Assembly (NCBI GenBank): GCA_027365815.1
Contig: DAHXLV010000004.1
Location: 1-14,847, forward strand
Length of the DNA stretch: 14,847 bases
Direction: 5' to 3'
From: Microcaldota archaeon
GTDB taxonomy: Archaea; Micrarchaeota; Micrarchaeia; Micrarchaeales; Micrarchaeaceae
The notes beneath the pieces were generated by a model. It made no database searches. It was not told where the DNA came from and saw only the letters and a list, made by a program, of their open reading frames with translations. How positions within the stretch are numbered: position 1 is the first letter of the stretch; every line of letters begins with the position of its first letter. Below are positions 13,911 through 14,847 of the stretch, piece by piece. The position numbers and the translations under genes were made by a program.

Positions 13911-14441
13911 ATGCCGTTGAAGCATAATGTAACCAAATATGACGTTCTCGCGACAAAAATCCACAAGATTGCACAGAAGCAGACCAGCGACCTTTCCAAG
14001 GATGAGAAACGTGCAGCGGTAATGGCAGTGCTCGTTGCATCCCTATCCTCAAGCCAATCTTGGAGGACGCATAACCTCATGATTGACGGCCTTTCAAACC
14101 TCAACAGCGATGATGTGAGGAACGAGCACAAGCAGGCGGTCGCAACAAGGTGGAAGAACATAACCGCAGCCGACATAAGCGAGGTGCTCAACAAGGGCGT
14201 ATCAGACACGACCTTCTCCACAGTGTCCTGGACTTCCTCGACGTTCCACTCGTCCTTTTTGGTGCTGTTAATCAGTTCGACTACCTGCTTCGCCGCCTTG
14301 GACGCCTCTGCGAGGTTCTGCGCATCAGGCCGCTCCATGTATACGTTGCCGTATGCCTTGTTTATCGCGCTGACTATTTTGCTTTCATCAAAACTGGTTT
14401 TCTGTCCATTTCTTTTTATTACAAACGTAGCCCCCATTTAA
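13911..14441 (+). CDS. Gene X: unrecognised helical protein, C-terminus replaced after codon 104
   Basis: The start is set by a consensus SD eight bases away. Residues 1-104 (MPLKHNVTKYDV to VSDTTFST) look like a real soluble, helix-rich protein with many Lys, Ser and Asn residues; no family is recognised. From base 14223 the frame continues to 14441 only because it reads antisense through the ATP-cone gene, giving an implausible Ser/Phe/Leu-rich tail. The inverted copy at the right end of the window has the same 44 residues preceding FST and then continues WLFFTVEQQHHALYK and on to IAANTSR and a stop. The intact protein would be 144 residues. A perfect inverted repeat lies just upstream, hinting at autoregulation or leader structure. 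It diverges from the beta-sandwich gene. Confidence 0.6.
   Translation: MPLKHNVTKYDVLATKIHKIAQKQTSDLSKDEKRAAVMAVLVASLSSSQSWRTHNLMIDGLSNLNSDDVRNEHKQAVATRWKNITAADISEVLNKGVSDTTFSTVSWTSSTFHSSFLVLLISSTTCFAALDASARFCASGRSMYTLPYALFIALTILLSSKLVFCPFLFITNVAPI
14091..14222 (+). repeat. Left copy of a 132-base (or longer) inverted repeat within gene X
   Basis: Bases 14091-14222 match the reverse complement of 14716-14847 at 125 of 132 positions. Differences are at 14117, 14123, 14150, 14165, 14168, 14174 and 14179, all transitions. The first 26 and last 43 bases are identical. Similarity stops sharply after 14222. The other end cannot be seen because the partner copy runs off the window. Confidence 0.95.
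14210..14437 (-). pseudogene. N-terminal ATP-cone domain, truncated (probable ribonucleotide reductase start)
   Basis: From ATG 14437 the minus strand encodes MGATFVIKRNGQKTSFDESK, then IVSAINKAYG and, after a charged helix, DEWNVEEVQDTVEKV. The KRNGxxxxFDxxKI and VEEVQDxVE patterns define the ATP-cone, the nucleotide-sensing domain at the N-terminus of many ribonucleotide reductases and of NrdR. Around codon 72-76 the DNA enters the gene X repeat; the frame stays open to 13886 but reads gene X antisense, so the product beyond codon ~76 is not meaningful. The next expected ATP-cone segment (a xxxAKAYIxYR helix) and any reductase body are missing. An SD-like AAGGGG lies four bases before the ATG. 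A full gene probably exists elsewhere or in the unrearranged locus. Confidence 0.7.
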
Positions 14442-14562
14442 CCCCTTCCCCGGAAAAATTTCCGCGCGGTAGGATATTGGAAAATAGATTTAAATAGTAT
14501 TCCAAAACGATTTGTGTCCTACACTACCAGTTTTGGAATTTTTCCTTCTTAAAGCTTTGGAA
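14442..14562 (-). promoter_or_regulatory. Promoter of the ATP-cone gene with clustered TTGGAA boxes
   Basis: A TATA box TATTTAAAT (14488-14496, minus strand) would start transcription near 14466, about 29 bases before the ATG. Around it are four TTGGAA motifs in alternating orientation: plus at 14477, minus at 14500, plus at 14533 and plus at 14555. ATTCCAAAA (14499-14507) and TTTTGGAAT (14531-14539) form a perfect nine-base inverted repeat. GGAAAAATT (14452-14460) and AATTTTTCC (14537-14545) form another. This looks like a regulator-binding region for the ATP-cone gene. Confidence 0.45.
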
Positions 14563-14575
14563 TTCAAGAAATTTG

Positions 14576-14593
14576 ACGTCGCAAATGCGACGT
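14576..14593 (-). terminator. Stem-loop at the stop codon of the complete gene X 3' end
   Basis: ACGTCGC (14576-14582) and GCGACGT (14587-14593) pair perfectly around a four-base loop. On the minus strand the stem starts within the TAA stop codon of the gene X copy (14593-14595) and is followed by CAAATTTC, only a weak T-run. It may mark the transcript's 3' end. Archaeal termination usually depends on T-runs rather than hairpins, so this is tentative. Confidence 0.4.
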
Positions 14594-14847
14594 TATCTGC
14601 TGGTGTTGGCCGCTATACCTATATCGTCGCACGCCTGCATGAATTCCTTCCTCATCTCGTCCCAAACAGACTTGTAGAGCGCGTGGTGCTGCTGCTCTAC
14701 AGTGAAAAAGAGCCATGTGGAGAAGGTCGTGTCTGATACGCCCTTGTTGAGCACCTCGTTTATATCGGCCGCAGTTATGTTCTTCCATCTTGTTGCGACC
14801 GCCTGCTTGTGCTCATTCCTTACATCATCGCTGTTGAGGTTTGAAAG
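14593..14847 (-). CDS. C-terminal part of a second gene X copy, 5' end outside the window
   Basis: The frame is open from the window edge to TAA at 14593-14595, giving 84 residues. The first 44 match residues 61-104 of the left gene X with one change (Ser90 to Asn). The remaining 40, WLFFTVEQQHHALYK through FMQACDDIGIAANTSR, form a natural-looking helical C-terminus that the left copy lacks. No family is recognised. A stem-loop overlaps the stop. It could be a strain variant of the same gene folded back in assembly, or a true paralog on the opposite strand. Confidence 0.7.
   Translation of the reverse strand, partial: LSNLNSDDVRNEHKQAVATRWKNITAADINEVLNKGVSDTTFSTWLFFTVEQQHHALYKSVWDEMRKEFMQACDDIGIAANTSR
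14716..14847 (-). repeat. Right copy of the gene X inverted repeat, cut by the window edge
   Basis: This is the reverse complement of 14091-14222 with seven transitions, six of them silent in gene X. Its inner boundary (14716) and that of the left copy (14222) share TGTGGAGAAGG, which is also the VEK-coding stretch of the ATP-cone gene. The repeat presumably continues past 14847. Confidence 0.95.

Noticed and set aside
13886..14209. Continuation of the ATP-cone frame to a 183-residue protein
   Set aside because: Beyond codon ~76 it is antisense to the better supported gene X, which has a strong SD and is matched by the second copy in the same frame. The tail does not resemble an ATP-cone.
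14091..14847. CRISPR array or insertion sequence explaining the inverted repeats
   Set aside because: There is only one inverted pair, it is coding sequence of one gene, no transposase or short repeat-spacer pattern is present, and no target-site duplication is seen.

Overview
This is archaeal DNA. It carries the archaeal L1-L10(P0)-L12(P1) ribosomal protein operon, an archaeal multiprotein bridging factor (MBF1), an Lhr-type helicase with its partner phosphoesterase, RNase HII, TATA boxes about 24-36 bases upstream of many start codons, and a tRNA-Arg with no encoded CCA. Gene packing is very tight and the P0 protein is short. Together with the mix of small single-domain proteins, this would suit a reduced-genome archaeon such as a Micrarchaeota/DPANN member. 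That lineage is inference; phylogenetic placement of L1 and L10 would settle it.

Layout. 1-2180: MBF1 (minus) and a membrane site-2 protease (plus) diverge around one palindromic TATA box. 2181-5609: a minus-strand Lhr helicase and metallophosphoesterase pair joined TGA-ATG. 5729-6961: an alpha/beta hydrolase converging on a dicluster ferredoxin. 7090-8903: the rpl1-rpl10-rpl12 operon, led by a consensus TATA box and a strong Shine-Dalgarno (SD) sequence. 8904-9329: operon leader, a poorly explained 230-base stretch, and tRNA-Arg(UCG). 9330-11835: an accessory-looking stretch with an EamA-type transporter, a cupin and an AT-rich Ldh2-family dehydrogenase. 11850-13766: RNase HII, a PRC-barrel protein, a winged-helix protein and a small beta-sandwich-like protein. 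13767-14847: a structurally odd end.

The odd end is the most interesting part. An unrecognised small gene ('gene X', start 13911) runs rightwards and breaks at 14222. The next 493 bases hold, in reverse orientation, the first ~75 codons of an ATP-cone protein (probably the N-terminus of a ribonucleotide reductase), its promoter, and the missing C-terminus of gene X. The window then ends inside a second, inverted, 95%-identical copy of gene X (14716-14847 against 14091-14222). Flipping 14223-14715 on paper gives a sensible tandem, intact gene X followed by the ATP-cone gene. The arrangement is therefore either a fold-back join made during amplification or assembly from mixed strains, or a real invertible or inverted-duplicate locus. 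The seven differences between copies, six of them silent, argue against a plain copy of a single molecule.

Working relationships: Lhr and the phosphoesterase probably act together on nucleic acid repair, the ribosomal operon is one transcription unit, and the RNase HII, PRC and dehydrogenase genes lie in a minus-strand run. Many start codons were chosen from the TATA-to-ATG distance or from clear SD sequences, and alternatives are given in each entry.
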